This document shows, in pieces, positions 1 through 7,654 of a DNA stretch of 41,705 bases. The notes beneath the pieces are model-generated. The model did no database searches, was not told where the DNA came from, and saw only the letters and a list, made by a program, of their open reading frames with translations. Every line of letters begins with the position of its first letter. Positions within the stretch are counted from its first letter, which is position 1. The DNA comes from Treponema sp. GTDB taxonomy: Bacteria; Spirochaetota; Spirochaetia; Treponematales; Breznakiellaceae. The DNA lies in NCBI GenBank assembly GCA_031276965.1, contig JAISMC010000100.1, forward strand, positions 1 to 41,705, in the 5' to 3' direction. The position numbers and the translations under genes were made by a program.

Positions 1-173
1 CGAAAATTTTACTTGACAGGCCTTTCTCAAAATCCGGTTAACGCAAAATCCAAGCTTACGCATTCAAAACCCAATATTCCAAAAAACCTCCAGTGAAGTT
101 CCCCGCCCCAAAGCCCCTCCGCCGAAGGGCGGGTTCTTGGGTATTAGCCGCCTTCCGCGGCGCACCGGATCTC

Positions 174-202
174 TTGTTCCCCTAATTCCCATTTATTATG
201 AT
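174..202 (+). promoter_or_regulatory. Promoter of the cysteine desulfurase-thiI operon
   Basis: TTGTTC at 174-179 and TATGAT at 197-202 are separated by 17 nt, a good sigma-70-type pair. Transcription would start near 208-210, past the first ATG (205) and just before a second in-frame ATG (211), so the mRNA is probably leaderless. Nothing resembling a Shine-Dalgarno lies upstream. The rest of 1-173 contains no gene that I can support; there is a TTGACA at 13-18 without a convincing -10 and a small CCGCC/GGCGG stem at 119-132. Confidence 0.6.
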
Positions 203-204
203 TC

Positions 205-1350
205 ATGGATATGCAGTTTTTAGAACGGGTTTACTTTGACTGGGCCGCTGCGGCTCCCCCCGATTACGATCCCGGCGGCGTCCCCTTCGGGAACCCCTCT
301 TCAAAACATGCCGAAGGCCGCCGGGCCCGGGAGGCGCTGGAAAAAGCCCGTTCCCGCTGCGCCGCCCTCCTTGGGGTACAGGAGAGGCAGATCTGCTTTA
401 CCTCGGGGGGGACCGAATCCAACGCCATGGTTATCCATTCGCTGATCCTCCGCAGCTCCCTTAAAAACGCCCCGGTGCTGGCCTCCGCCGTCGAACATCC
501 TTCGGTGGAGGAAAACATTGCCGTTCTGCGGCGGCTGGGTTTCCGCACCGGTTTCATCGGCGTTGAAGGGGACGGCCGTATTACCGCGGCGTCCCTGGAG
601 AGGGCGCTGAAAAAGTATCCGGCCCTCCGCTTTGCCGCCATCATGGCGGTAAATAACGAAACCGGCGCAGTGATGGACATGCCCGCCCTGACGGCCCTCA
701 TCAGATCCGGGCAGGGCGCTCCCGTACATATCCACTGCGATATAGTCCAGGGGGCGGGGAAAATTCCCTTCAACCTGTCTGTCTGGGATGTGGATTCCGC
801 ATCGGTCAGCGCCCATAAGCTGGGCGGCCCCCGGGGTACCGGCCTCCTCTACCTCAAAAGGCCCCTGGAACCCATTTATACCGGCGGCGGCCAGGAGGGG
901 GGGCTGCGGCCGGGAACGGAAAATACCGCCGGAGCGGTACAGCTTGCGGCCTGCCTGGAAAGACGGCTTTCTTCCGCAGCGGAAGCATACGCAGCGGCCG
1001 CCCTGCGCTGGAAGGGCCTTATCCGGGCATTGAAAACTATGGACCGCTGTATCCTCATCCCCGAAGACCGGAAAGACGAGGATCCACGCTTCTCTCCCTA
1101 CATACTGCAGGCCGCTTTTAGGGGTATCCCCGGAGAAGTGATGGTCCGGGCCCTGGACGATGCGGGCTTTGCCGTTTCCACCGGTTCCGCCTGTTCCTCC
1201 GCATCGGCGGAACGGCGGGTCCTTACCGCCATGGGAGTAGACAAAACCACCGCCCGGGAAGGTATTCGCATCTCCCAAGGCTGGACCACCGGCGGAGAAG
1301 ATATCGAAAGACTTATAAACGCCCTTCGGAGTATACTGCAAATCTTATGA
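205..1350 (+). CDS. Cysteine desulfurase (NifS/IscS family, class V aminotransferase fold)
   Basis: PLP enzyme that removes sulfur from cysteine to give alanine and an enzyme-bound persulfide. Visible marks: FTSGGTESNAM (PLP phosphate region), the NNETG segment, SAHKLGGPRGTG with the Schiff-base lysine, and the mobile catalytic-cysteine loop STGSACSS near residue 330. At 381 aa it has the usual family length. The gene overlaps thiI by four bases (ATGA), so the most likely job is to load sulfur onto ThiI for 4-thiouridine in tRNA, as known for the Bacillus NifZ-ThiI pair; a general Fe-S role cannot be excluded. The ATG at 211 is an equally good start and fits the promoter better, giving a protein two residues shorter. 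Confidence 0.93.
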   Translation: MDMQFLERVYFDWAAAAPPDYDPGGVPFGNPSSKHAEGRRAREALEKARSRCAALLGVQERQICFTSGGTESNAMVIHSLILRSSLKNAPVLASAVEHPSVEENIAVLRRLGFRTGFIGVEGDGRITAASLERALKKYPALRFAAIMAVNNETGAVMDMPALTALIRSGQGAPVHIHCDIVQGAGKIPFNLSVWDVDSASVSAHKLGGPRGTGLLYLKRPLEPIYTGGGQEGGLRPGTENTAGAVQLAACLERRLSSAAEAYAAAALRWKGLIRALKTMDRCILIPEDRKDEDPRFSPYILQAAFRGIPGEVMVRALDDAGFAVSTGSACSSASAERRVLTAMGVDKTTAREGIRISQGWTTGGEDIERLINALRSILQIL

Positions 1351-2642
1351 CAACCTACCTGCTTAAACCGGGGGAACTGACCCTCAAGGGGGGGAACCGG
1401 GAGAGTTTTGAGCGCATACTGAAACGGAACCTCCTGGCCCTGCTCAGAGGAAGCGGCGTTTCGGTGGAGACCGCCAACGGACGCTTCTTTGTCCATGCCC
1501 CGGAGGAGGCCCGTTCCCGGACCGAGGACGCCCTGGATCATCTTCTGGGAATCGCCGGCTGGGCAAAGAGCCGGGTCTGCGGGAAGACTCCGGCGGCGGT
1601 GCTGGAGGCCTGTATTGCCGAAGGGCAGGCCCTCTTTGAAGCCGGTATCAGGACCTTCAAAATTGAGGCCCGCCGTACCGACAAGAGCTTTCCCCTGGAT
1701 TCCTACGGAATCCGCAGGGAAGCGGGCGCCGCTGTCCTGGAGGCGGTTCCGGGGCTGGCGGTGGATGTCCATAAGCCCCAGAGAATCATCGATGTGGAGA
1801 TCCGGGAAAAGGCCTATATCTATTCCGCCGCCGGTTCCTCCCCGGAAGGGCCGGGCGGCAGGGGCCGCCGGGGACTGCCGGTGGGAAGCGCCGGACGGGG
1901 ACTCCTGCTCCTCTCCGGCGGAATCGACTCCCCGGCGGCAGGATACCTGATGGCCTCCCGGGGCATGAAGATCGACGCCGTCTATTTTCACGCCTATCCT
2001 TACACTTCCGATGAGGCCCGGCGGAAGGTGGTAAGCCTGGCCGGCATCATCGGCCATTATGCCCTGGGGATACGGCTTTACATCATCAATTTTACCCCAG
2101 TCCAGATGAGGATCAGGGAAAGGGCCCCCCTGGAATGGACCACGGTGCTCCTCCGTATGGCTATGATGGATTGTGCGGAAAGACTGGCCCGGTCAAGGCA
2201 CGATAAATGCCTTATCAGCGGGGAAAGCCTCTCTCAGGTGGCAAGCCAAACCATCGAGAATATAGGCTGCACCGAAAGCCGGGTAACGCTTCCCGTACTC
2301 CGGCCCCTCATTGGAATTGACAAGGAGGGGATCATCAAAATAGCGGTTTCCATCGGTACCTATGAAACCTCGATACTGCCCTATCAGGATTGCTGTGTCC
2401 TCTTCAGCCCGCTCCATCCCATACTCCGGGGTTCCATTGAAGAGGCTAACCGCCTGTACGAAAAGCTTGCATTGGAAGATCTGATCCGCAGAGCCCTGGA
2501 GGAAGCGGCGGTGGAAAAATGCGGATATCCCGAAGGGCAGGCTATTCCAGGGGCGGGAAGTACCCAATCCGGTCCCGGCCTGAACGTTCAAGAAGGTATA
2601 CCTCCGCCTCAATGGGAAGGTAGGCCCTGCCAAAGTCGGTAG
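1347..2642 (+). CDS. thiI: tRNA 4-thiouridine synthase ThiI (no rhodanese domain)
   Basis: Uses ATP to adenylate U8 of tRNA and accepts sulfur from a cysteine desulfurase. The N-terminal half matches the ferredoxin-like/THUMP region (TTYLLKPGELTLKGGNRESFE, then LLGIAGWAKS). The PP-loop LSGGIDSPAAG lies near residues 190-200, and DCCVLFSPLHP near 350 is the conserved cysteine segment after the PP-loop domain. The C-terminal rhodanese domain of the E. coli enzyme is absent, as in the Bacillus form. The last ~35 residues (rich in Gly, Pro and Gln) look unlike ThiI and are read through the 3' end of the convergent NHL gene, a 101-bp overlap; the reading frame simply lacks an earlier stop. Translationally coupled to the desulfurase. 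Confidence 0.92.
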   Translation: MTTYLLKPGELTLKGGNRESFERILKRNLLALLRGSGVSVETANGRFFVHAPEEARSRTEDALDHLLGIAGWAKSRVCGKTPAAVLEACIAEGQALFEAGIRTFKIEARRTDKSFPLDSYGIRREAGAAVLEAVPGLAVDVHKPQRIIDVEIREKAYIYSAAGSSPEGPGGRGRRGLPVGSAGRGLLLLSGGIDSPAAGYLMASRGMKIDAVYFHAYPYTSDEARRKVVSLAGIIGHYALGIRLYIINFTPVQMRIRERAPLEWTTVLLRMAMMDCAERLARSRHDKCLISGESLSQVASQTIENIGCTESRVTLPVLRPLIGIDKEGIIKIAVSIGTYETSILPYQDCCVLFSPLHPILRGSIEEANRLYEKLALEDLIRRALEEAAVEKCGYPEGQAIPGAGSTQSGPGLNVQEGIPPPQWEGRPCQSR

Positions 2643-4572
2643 GCAGTTGAGACCGGTAGCTGAGGGTATAGGATCCGGAAGGATTTGCCCCCAGGCTCCG
2701 CAGGACCGGCGCTATGCCTTCGGGCCGGTAGAGGGGCAGTACCCTGCCGCCGGTCTCTTCGGCAAGATAACGGATCTCCTCCCCGGCGGGGCCGTTCCCC
2801 ACAATAACCGCATGAAAGATGATGCCGTTGTTCGCCATATAGGCGGCCAGTTCGGAAAGGCCGTACTGATCAAAGCCAAGCTCCCCTACCCCGCCGGCGC
2901 CGACAAAGACCACCGCCCGCTTTTTGGCGCCGCTTAGAAGATCCGTGGCGGCCAGGCGGAGGCCCAGATCCAGGCGCCACCGGGGGGTATAGGAACCGCC
3001 CCGGGCGGCGGCGGCAAGAGCCGAAGCGCCGGTTCCCATCCTCTCCTTAACGGGCTGTTCCCCCGCAGAGATAAGCGAGACAATACGGCCTGCGGCGTTG
3101 ATATCCCTCACCGCCGCGGCAAGATCGTCCCGCAGGGAGGCGGTCTCCCCGGAACGCTCCACCAGTACGGCGATGCCGGCGGCGTCCGCCGCATAAGCGG
3201 CGCCGGTAAGACTCTGCTCCGCTGCGGTCCGGCCCTCTTCACTGAGAAGAAAGTTCCGCCCGTCAAGGCCCACTATGGGACGGCGCAGCCGGTCCTGCAC
3301 CTGGAGCTCCACCATTACCAGGGGAAACTGATCGGCAATGACCCGGTCTATCTGTACAAACAAACCGGAGGCCATGTCCTCAAGACGGGTCATCACCGAC
3401 ACTTCGCCGGCCTGGAAATTGGCGGCCAGGATATTGCCGTTCCTGTCCGTATCGGCGCTGATAATACGGACCCTGGAATTCCCCAGGACCCCCAACTCGT
3501 GGATCGCCGCCGAATCGGGATCGATTAACAGAAGCCGGTTCGTGTCCGCCGCCAGGATCCGCCCTTCTCTGGTAAATCTGAGGCTCTCCGGACCATTAAG
3601 CCCTTCACTTATCAGGATGCCCTGGTAGGTTCCGTTCCGGTCAAAGATGTAGATCTGCCGGTACACTCCGTCGGCCACAAAGATCCGGCCCGCTCCGGCG
3701 GCAATTCCCGTGGGGGACAGAAAACCCTGAAAACCGGACCCTTTAGTTCCAAACGAAAACAGAAAAGTTCCGTCGGGATCAAATTTGGAGATTCGCCGGT
3801 TCCCATAATCCACGACGTAGAGGTAACCCTCATCATCAACCGCCATATTTTGGGGGCCCACAAACATACCGTCCCCCGGACCCTTGGAACCGATATAGGA
3901 CTGCCATTGGCCGTCTTTGGAGAGCACGCTTACCCGGCCTCCCCGGAACTCCGAAAGATAGAGCCTGCCGTCAAGTCCCCGAACCAGATCGTAGGGTCTG
4001 TCGAAGCCGTTCAGAGGCCCCCGCCGCCGCTCCCGGATAATACCGTTTACGTCGATACGAACCAGTTCGTTACTGCCGCAGGCTACCACCCAGACTGAAC
4101 CGTCCTCCAGGGGAAGGACGGAACTGGGCTGGCGGTAGTAGACCATGTTATCCGCCTGGCCGGGATAACGGCCCGCCTCTACATAGCGGACCTCCTGATC
4201 CAGGAGCGAATAAAACCCCCGCCGGTTCTGTACCGTTTCCGCCCTGCTCCGTATGAGGAGCGCCTCGCCCGCCGCCGCTCCATAAGCGGCGGCGGCGGCC
4301 CGCCATTGCCTGAGGGCGGTTTCCTCCAGCCCTGACCGGTAATAGGCCCGGCCCAGCCAGTCCAGAAGCAGGGGTTCCCCGGGCCTGTAGGAAAGAGCCC
4401 GCTCGAAGGAAAGGATCGCCTCGTTAAAGGCATAACGGTTATAGGCCTGAACGCCGACCCGGAATTCTTCCCGGGCGTTAAGGGCGTCCCGGTCCGTACC
4501 CAGGCTCTGCTGGGCCGGCAGGGGCCCCGGGAAAAACAGGACAAAACCGCAGAGAAGGAGGAGATATTTCAC
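2542..4572 (-). CDS. Secreted TPR/NHL-repeat protein with a C-terminal von Willebrand A-like domain
   Basis: 676 aa. Residues 1-20 form a signal peptide (MKYLLLLCGFVLFFPGPLPA, cleavage near AQQ). Residues ~35-100 carry TPR-like helices (FNEAILSFERALSYRPGEP). Residues ~140-390 contain repeated blade motifs such as GPQNMAVDDEGYLYVVDYGNRRISKFD, typical of NHL beta-propellers. From ~450 the pattern IAVLVERSGE... followed by AVVFVGAGGVGELG looks like a von Willebrand A fold with a poor MIDAS motif. Likely a periplasmic or surface scaffold; no enzymatic site is visible. It is the last gene of the galK-surE-TPR operon and its start overlaps the preceding TPR gene by 4 nt. Function unknown. Confidence 0.82.
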   Translation of the reverse strand: MKYLLLLCGFVLFFPGPLPAQQSLGTDRDALNAREEFRVGVQAYNRYAFNEAILSFERALSYRPGEPLLLDWLGRAYYRSGLEETALRQWRAAAAAYGAAAGEALLIRSRAETVQNRRGFYSLLDQEVRYVEAGRYPGQADNMVYYRQPSSVLPLEDGSVWVVACGSNELVRIDVNGIIRERRRGPLNGFDRPYDLVRGLDGRLYLSEFRGGRVSVLSKDGQWQSYIGSKGPGDGMFVGPQNMAVDDEGYLYVVDYGNRRISKFDPDGTFLFSFGTKGSGFQGFLSPTGIAAGAGRIFVADGVYRQIYIFDRNGTYQGILISEGLNGPESLRFTREGRILAADTNRLLLIDPDSAAIHELGVLGNSRVRIISADTDRNGNILAANFQAGEVSVMTRLEDMASGLFVQIDRVIADQFPLVMVELQVQDRLRRPIVGLDGRNFLLSEEGRTAAEQSLTGAAYAADAAGIAVLVERSGETASLRDDLAAAVRDINAAGRIVSLISAGEQPVKERMGTGASALAAAARGGSYTPRWRLDLGLRLAATDLLSGAKKRAVVFVGAGGVGELGFDQYGLSELAAYMANNGIIFHAVIVGNGPAGEEIRYLAEETGGRVLPLYRPEGIAPVLRSLGANPSGSYTLSYRSQLPTDFGRAYLPIEAEVYLLERSGRDRIGYFPPLE

Positions 4573-5363
4573 AAATCACCCCCCACAACAATACGCATGT
4601 GGTTTTGGATCTCCCGTTGTTTGGGGGCCAGATCCAGGGCGCGGCGAAGCCAAATTCTGGCTTCGGTTACATCGCCGCTTTTGAAATGGGCCCATCCCAG
4701 AGAATCCAGGTAAGCCGCATTTTGGGGTTTCCGGTCCACCGCCTTCCGGCAGAAACGCAGGCCCCGGAGTACGTCTTTACCGGTATCGGCCAGAATATAA
4801 CCCAGACCGTTCATGGCGGTAGTATTATTGCTGTCTATCTCCAGGGCCTTCTCGTAATATTCGACGGCCTGATCGTAGTGTTTCTGGGACCAGGCGGCGT
4901 AGGCCAGGGTAGTAAAGATCTGCACCGATTCAAAACCCCCGGCCATAAGGCGGTTCAGCTCGAATTCCGCAAGCTTAGCCCGTTTGGTAATTACATAGAT
5001 ATAGGCCAAAGTCATGCGGCACTGGTAAACCCGGAGGGGATCCTCCGAAGCGGTTACCACCTGTTCAAGGTAGAGCAGCGCATCGTCATAACGTTCCAGT
5101 TTGGTATAACAGAGGCCCAAAAAATAGGCTCGTTCGGTATTTTCTTCGGCGCTTAAATTTCCGGCCTTCAGGGCCAGCAGTTCCTGAAGGGCCCTTTCCC
5201 ACCGCTTTAGGCGGAAAAGCCTGAGCCCTTCCTGGAGGCCTTCGCCGGAGAAGGACCTGGAAACGCGGGCTTCCAAGGTCCCGCCGCCGGAAGATCGGTC
5301 CTCCCCCCCGCCGGAAAGCGGCTTATGGAAAGCATCGTCTTCATGGGGCCGGATTTCAGCCAT
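4569..5363 (-). CDS. TPR-repeat protein
   Basis: 264 aa of helical tetratricopeptide repeats: for example RAYFLGLCYTKLERYDDALLYLEQ, AYAAWSQKHYDQAVEYYEKALEID, and AYLDSLGWAHFKSGDVTEARIWLRRALDLAP, so at least five repeats from ~65 to 255. No signal peptide or membrane segment; the first ~30 residues are acidic and Gly/Ser-rich. Such proteins mediate protein-protein contacts. It starts one base after surE ends and its stop overlaps the start of the secreted TPR/NHL gene, so the two repeat proteins are probably made together. Specific partner unknown. Confidence 0.85.
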   Translation of the reverse strand: MAEIRPHEDDAFHKPLSGGGEDRSSGGGTLEARVSRSFSGEGLQEGLRLFRLKRWERALQELLALKAGNLSAEENTERAYFLGLCYTKLERYDDALLYLEQVVTASEDPLRVYQCRMTLAYIYVITKRAKLAEFELNRLMAGGFESVQIFTTLAYAAWSQKHYDQAVEYYEKALEIDSNNTTAMNGLGYILADTGKDVLRGLRFCRKAVDRKPQNAAYLDSLGWAHFKSGDVTEARIWLRRALDLAPKQREIQNHMRIVVGGDL

Positions 5364-5364
5364 C

Positions 5365-6180
5365 TTACTTTACCGCCTTGACAGAACCCTCCGCCGAAAG
5401 GCTCTGTACCAGAGACTTTCCTCCGGCGCGGAAAACGGTGAAGCCGTGTCCGGGAGCGCAGTGATCCCGCCGTACCACGGGATGGATAAATACCGGACTC
5501 AGGGACGCATAATTTCTGGAAACCGCATCGAAATCCGAGCCCGGTTCCGGTTCAGTAATAATAACACCCCCCTTAACAAAACAATAGTCGCTGCCGTCGG
5601 GGGCGGTAAAAAAGATCAGGCTGTCGTTATAGCGGCGGACCGCCGGAAAGGTGATCAGCATCCCCAGGGGACTGCCGGAAATATTGGGAAGATTTACATT
5701 GAGAAAGGTATCCTCCCTCCAGAGACCGGCAAGTTCTTCCAGCTTTTCCACGGCAAAGGAAACGGCGCTGTCCCAAAGGAGCGGCTCCGGGGGCATGCCC
5801 GCCAGGGAAAGGGCTATACCGGGGATACCGTGAAGCGCCGCCTGACGGGCAGCGGCGGCGGTTCCCGAATAGATCAGATCCGTCCCCAGATTGGGACCTG
5901 CGTTTATCCCCGAGAGGACCAGATCCGGCTTAACCGGAAGTCCCCCCAGGGTCCCCGCCATAACGCAGTCCGCCGGGGTCCCGGAACAGCTCCAGGTATC
6001 CTCGCTCCGCCGGAAGAGCCTGAGGGGACCCCCCAGGGAAATGGACTGGGACACCCCGGAACGGTTCAATTCGGGGGCCGCCACCAGAATACGGTGGCGG
6101 CCCTGCTCCCGCAGCGCCGCCGCAAATTTGGTTAAACCTTCACAGTCTATACCGTCATCATTGGTTAAAAGTATGTTCAT
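5365..6180 (-). CDS. surE: 5'/3'-nucleotidase SurE
   Basis: Metal-dependent phosphatase acting on nucleoside monophosphates. It starts with the invariant MNILLTNDDGID metal-binding segment (Asp8, Asp9) and carries LSGINAGPNLGTDLIYSGTA around residues 90-108, containing the conserved Asn and Gly-rich SurE motif. At 271 aa it is within the normal 250-270 range. It lies 6 nt downstream of the galactokinase-like gene in the same operon. Cytoplasmic. Confident family call; the physiological substrate is not deducible. Confidence 0.94.
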   Translation of the reverse strand: MNILLTNDDGIDCEGLTKFAAALREQGRHRILVAAPELNRSGVSQSISLGGPLRLFRRSEDTWSCSGTPADCVMAGTLGGLPVKPDLVLSGINAGPNLGTDLIYSGTAAAARQAALHGIPGIALSLAGMPPEPLLWDSAVSFAVEKLEELAGLWREDTFLNVNLPNISGSPLGMLITFPAVRRYNDSLIFFTAPDGSDYCFVKGGVIITEPEPGSDFDAVSRNYASLSPVFIHPVVRRDHCAPGHGFTVFRAGGKSLVQSLSAEGSVKAVK

Positions 6181-6186
6181 GCAACC

Positions 6187-7356
6187 TCATTTTTTTACCT
6201 GTTTTACCAGGGCCGCGCCGGCGGCGGGACGTACATCGTAGATCAGGGGATGAAAACCAAATATCCGCTCATAATCTTCAAGCCGCCGCCGGTATTCGTC
6301 AATAGCCTTCTCGGCGATAATAGTATAGGTACAGCCGCCGAATCCCTGACCGGTCATCCGGGAACCCAGCACTCCTTCAATTTCCCCGGCCCGCTTTACC
6401 AGCCAGTCTATCTCGGGACAAGAAACCTCGTAGAGGTCCCGCAGGCTTTCATGGGAATGGAGGATAATTCTGGAAAGGGCGGGAAGATCCGGCCGTTTCA
6501 GAGCATCCTCGGCCTCGTACACCCGGCACAGTTCCTGGACCACATGGAGGCAACAGCGGCGTATGTCCTCGGGCAGATCCCCCATGGATTCAATCAGATC
6601 CGCCGCGGCATAATCCCTAAAACTCAAGCCCTGTTTCTTTTGGGAGAGGAGATCCAGGCCCCGCTTAAGATCCTGCCGCCGCTCCTTTAATTCATCCTCC
6701 ACTCCCATCCGGGGAACCCGGGAATCCATAATGAGAATCTTATACTTGGAGAAGGGGGACCTGATCCGCTTTACCTCCATGGCGGCCTCGTCCACAATAA
6801 GAAAATAACCCTTCTTGGCGGAAAAGGCGACAAGGTAATCCAGGGCGCTGATATGCTTGCCGAAAAAAACCCGGGAAGAGGCGGTAAGCCGGGAGAGAAG
6901 CTCCTTATCGCTGATTCCCGCCGAGAAAAAGCCCCGCAGGGCCACCGCGGCGGCAACCTCTATGGCCGTGGATGAGGCCAGTCCCACCTGCTGGGGTATG
7001 TCCCCGGCTATGGTAAAATTGAGACCCTTGACGGGGTAATTCATCCCGGCAAAAACATGGATAGCCACCTTTATATGATTCGCCCAGCGGTCCTCCCGCT
7101 TATACTTGAGATTAATCAGGGTGGTACGTTTTCTCTCTCCCAGATCCGCGGCGTAAAAACGGAGGGAATTATCCTTACGGAGGCTCACCGCCACCCGGAC
7201 ATAGCGGTCAATCGCCGAAGACAGATACAACCCGGCCTTCGGTTCCCCATGTTCCCCCAAATAATGAATCCGCCCGGGCGCTTCCGCAATAACAACAGAT
7301 TCGGACTGGCCGGTCAACTCATATTCGGTACGATGGATGGAACCGATGTCCAGCAT
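6187..7356 (-). CDS. galK: Galactokinase-like GHMP kinase with altered sugar-binding motif
   Basis: 389 aa. The GHMP layout is present: APGRIHYLGEHGEP at 26-39, the ATP-binding GDIPQQVGLASSTA at 119-131, a candidate catalytic Asp173 in GKHISALDY, and a C-terminal TGQGFGGCTYTII glycine segment as in galactokinases. The signature that reads GRxNLIGEHTDY in normal GalK is here GRIHYLGEHGEP, so the sugar-binding Asp is Glu38 and the flanking Thr and Tyr are changed. The fold is therefore secure, but the sugar may differ from galactose. First gene of an operon with surE and two TPR genes. A short GGGG stretch ~8-11 nt upstream could serve as the ribosome site. Confidence 0.75.
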   Translation of the reverse strand: MLDIGSIHRTEYELTGQSESVVIAEAPGRIHYLGEHGEPKAGLYLSSAIDRYVRVAVSLRKDNSLRFYAADLGERKRTTLINLKYKREDRWANHIKVAIHVFAGMNYPVKGLNFTIAGDIPQQVGLASSTAIEVAAAVALRGFFSAGISDKELLSRLTASSRVFFGKHISALDYLVAFSAKKGYFLIVDEAAMEVKRIRSPFSKYKILIMDSRVPRMGVEDELKERRQDLKRGLDLLSQKKQGLSFRDYAAADLIESMGDLPEDIRRCCLHVVQELCRVYEAEDALKRPDLPALSRIILHSHESLRDLYEVSCPEIDWLVKRAGEIEGVLGSRMTGQGFGGCTYTIIAEKAIDEYRRRLEDYERIFGFHPLIYDVRPAAGAALVKQVKK

Positions 7357-7393
7357 TATTCAAAACCCCATAGCATAGTTGATCTTAACCTAT

Positions 7394-7423
7394 AGTATAG
7401 GAAAACCGGGTTTTATTCAACAA
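7394..7423 (-). promoter_or_regulatory. Putative galK-surE operon promoter with palindromic operator
   Basis: On the minus strand TTGTTG (7418-7423) and TATACT (7394-7399) are 18 nt apart. The spacer holds the 13-bp palindrome AAAACC-C-GGTTTT (7402-7414), well placed for a dimeric repressor that would block polymerase. The remainder of the 7357-7654 gap holds only this and the rpoC terminator hairpin. Confidence 0.45.
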
Positions 7424-7620
7424 AAAATGTTCCGCAAAATGAAAGGAAAATGAGGAAAATGTGATTCTAAACGAATATTTCAGCCGCCGCAGGCCTTTTT
7501 TGTCCCCTCTCCGGACATGATTGGCCGCCGGGGGTCCGGCGTAATACAAATTCCGCATTTTCCGCTGTTTTGAAGCGGCAAAGACAAAAACCGGCGGCCG
7601 GACCATGGCGGCCACGGCAA

Positions 7621-7653
7621 ACAGGGCCGGAAAGCTCCACTCTCCGGCCCTGT
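7621..7653 (-). terminator. Terminator hairpin after rpoC
   Basis: Perfect 11-bp inverted repeat (ACAGGGCCGGA / TCCGGCCCTGT) with an 11-nt loop, beginning 2 nt after the rpoC stop. On the transcribed strand only a short TTT run follows, so termination may be partial or assisted by Rho. Confidence 0.65.
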
Positions 7654-7654
7654 C

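Noticed and set aside
13-41. Promoter with TTGACA at 13-18
   Set aside because: The sequence at the right distance (around 36-41) does not resemble a -10 box.
7385-7615. 76-codon minus-strand frame between galK and rpoC
   Set aside because: No ribosome site, no recognisable protein, and it overlaps the galK promoter.
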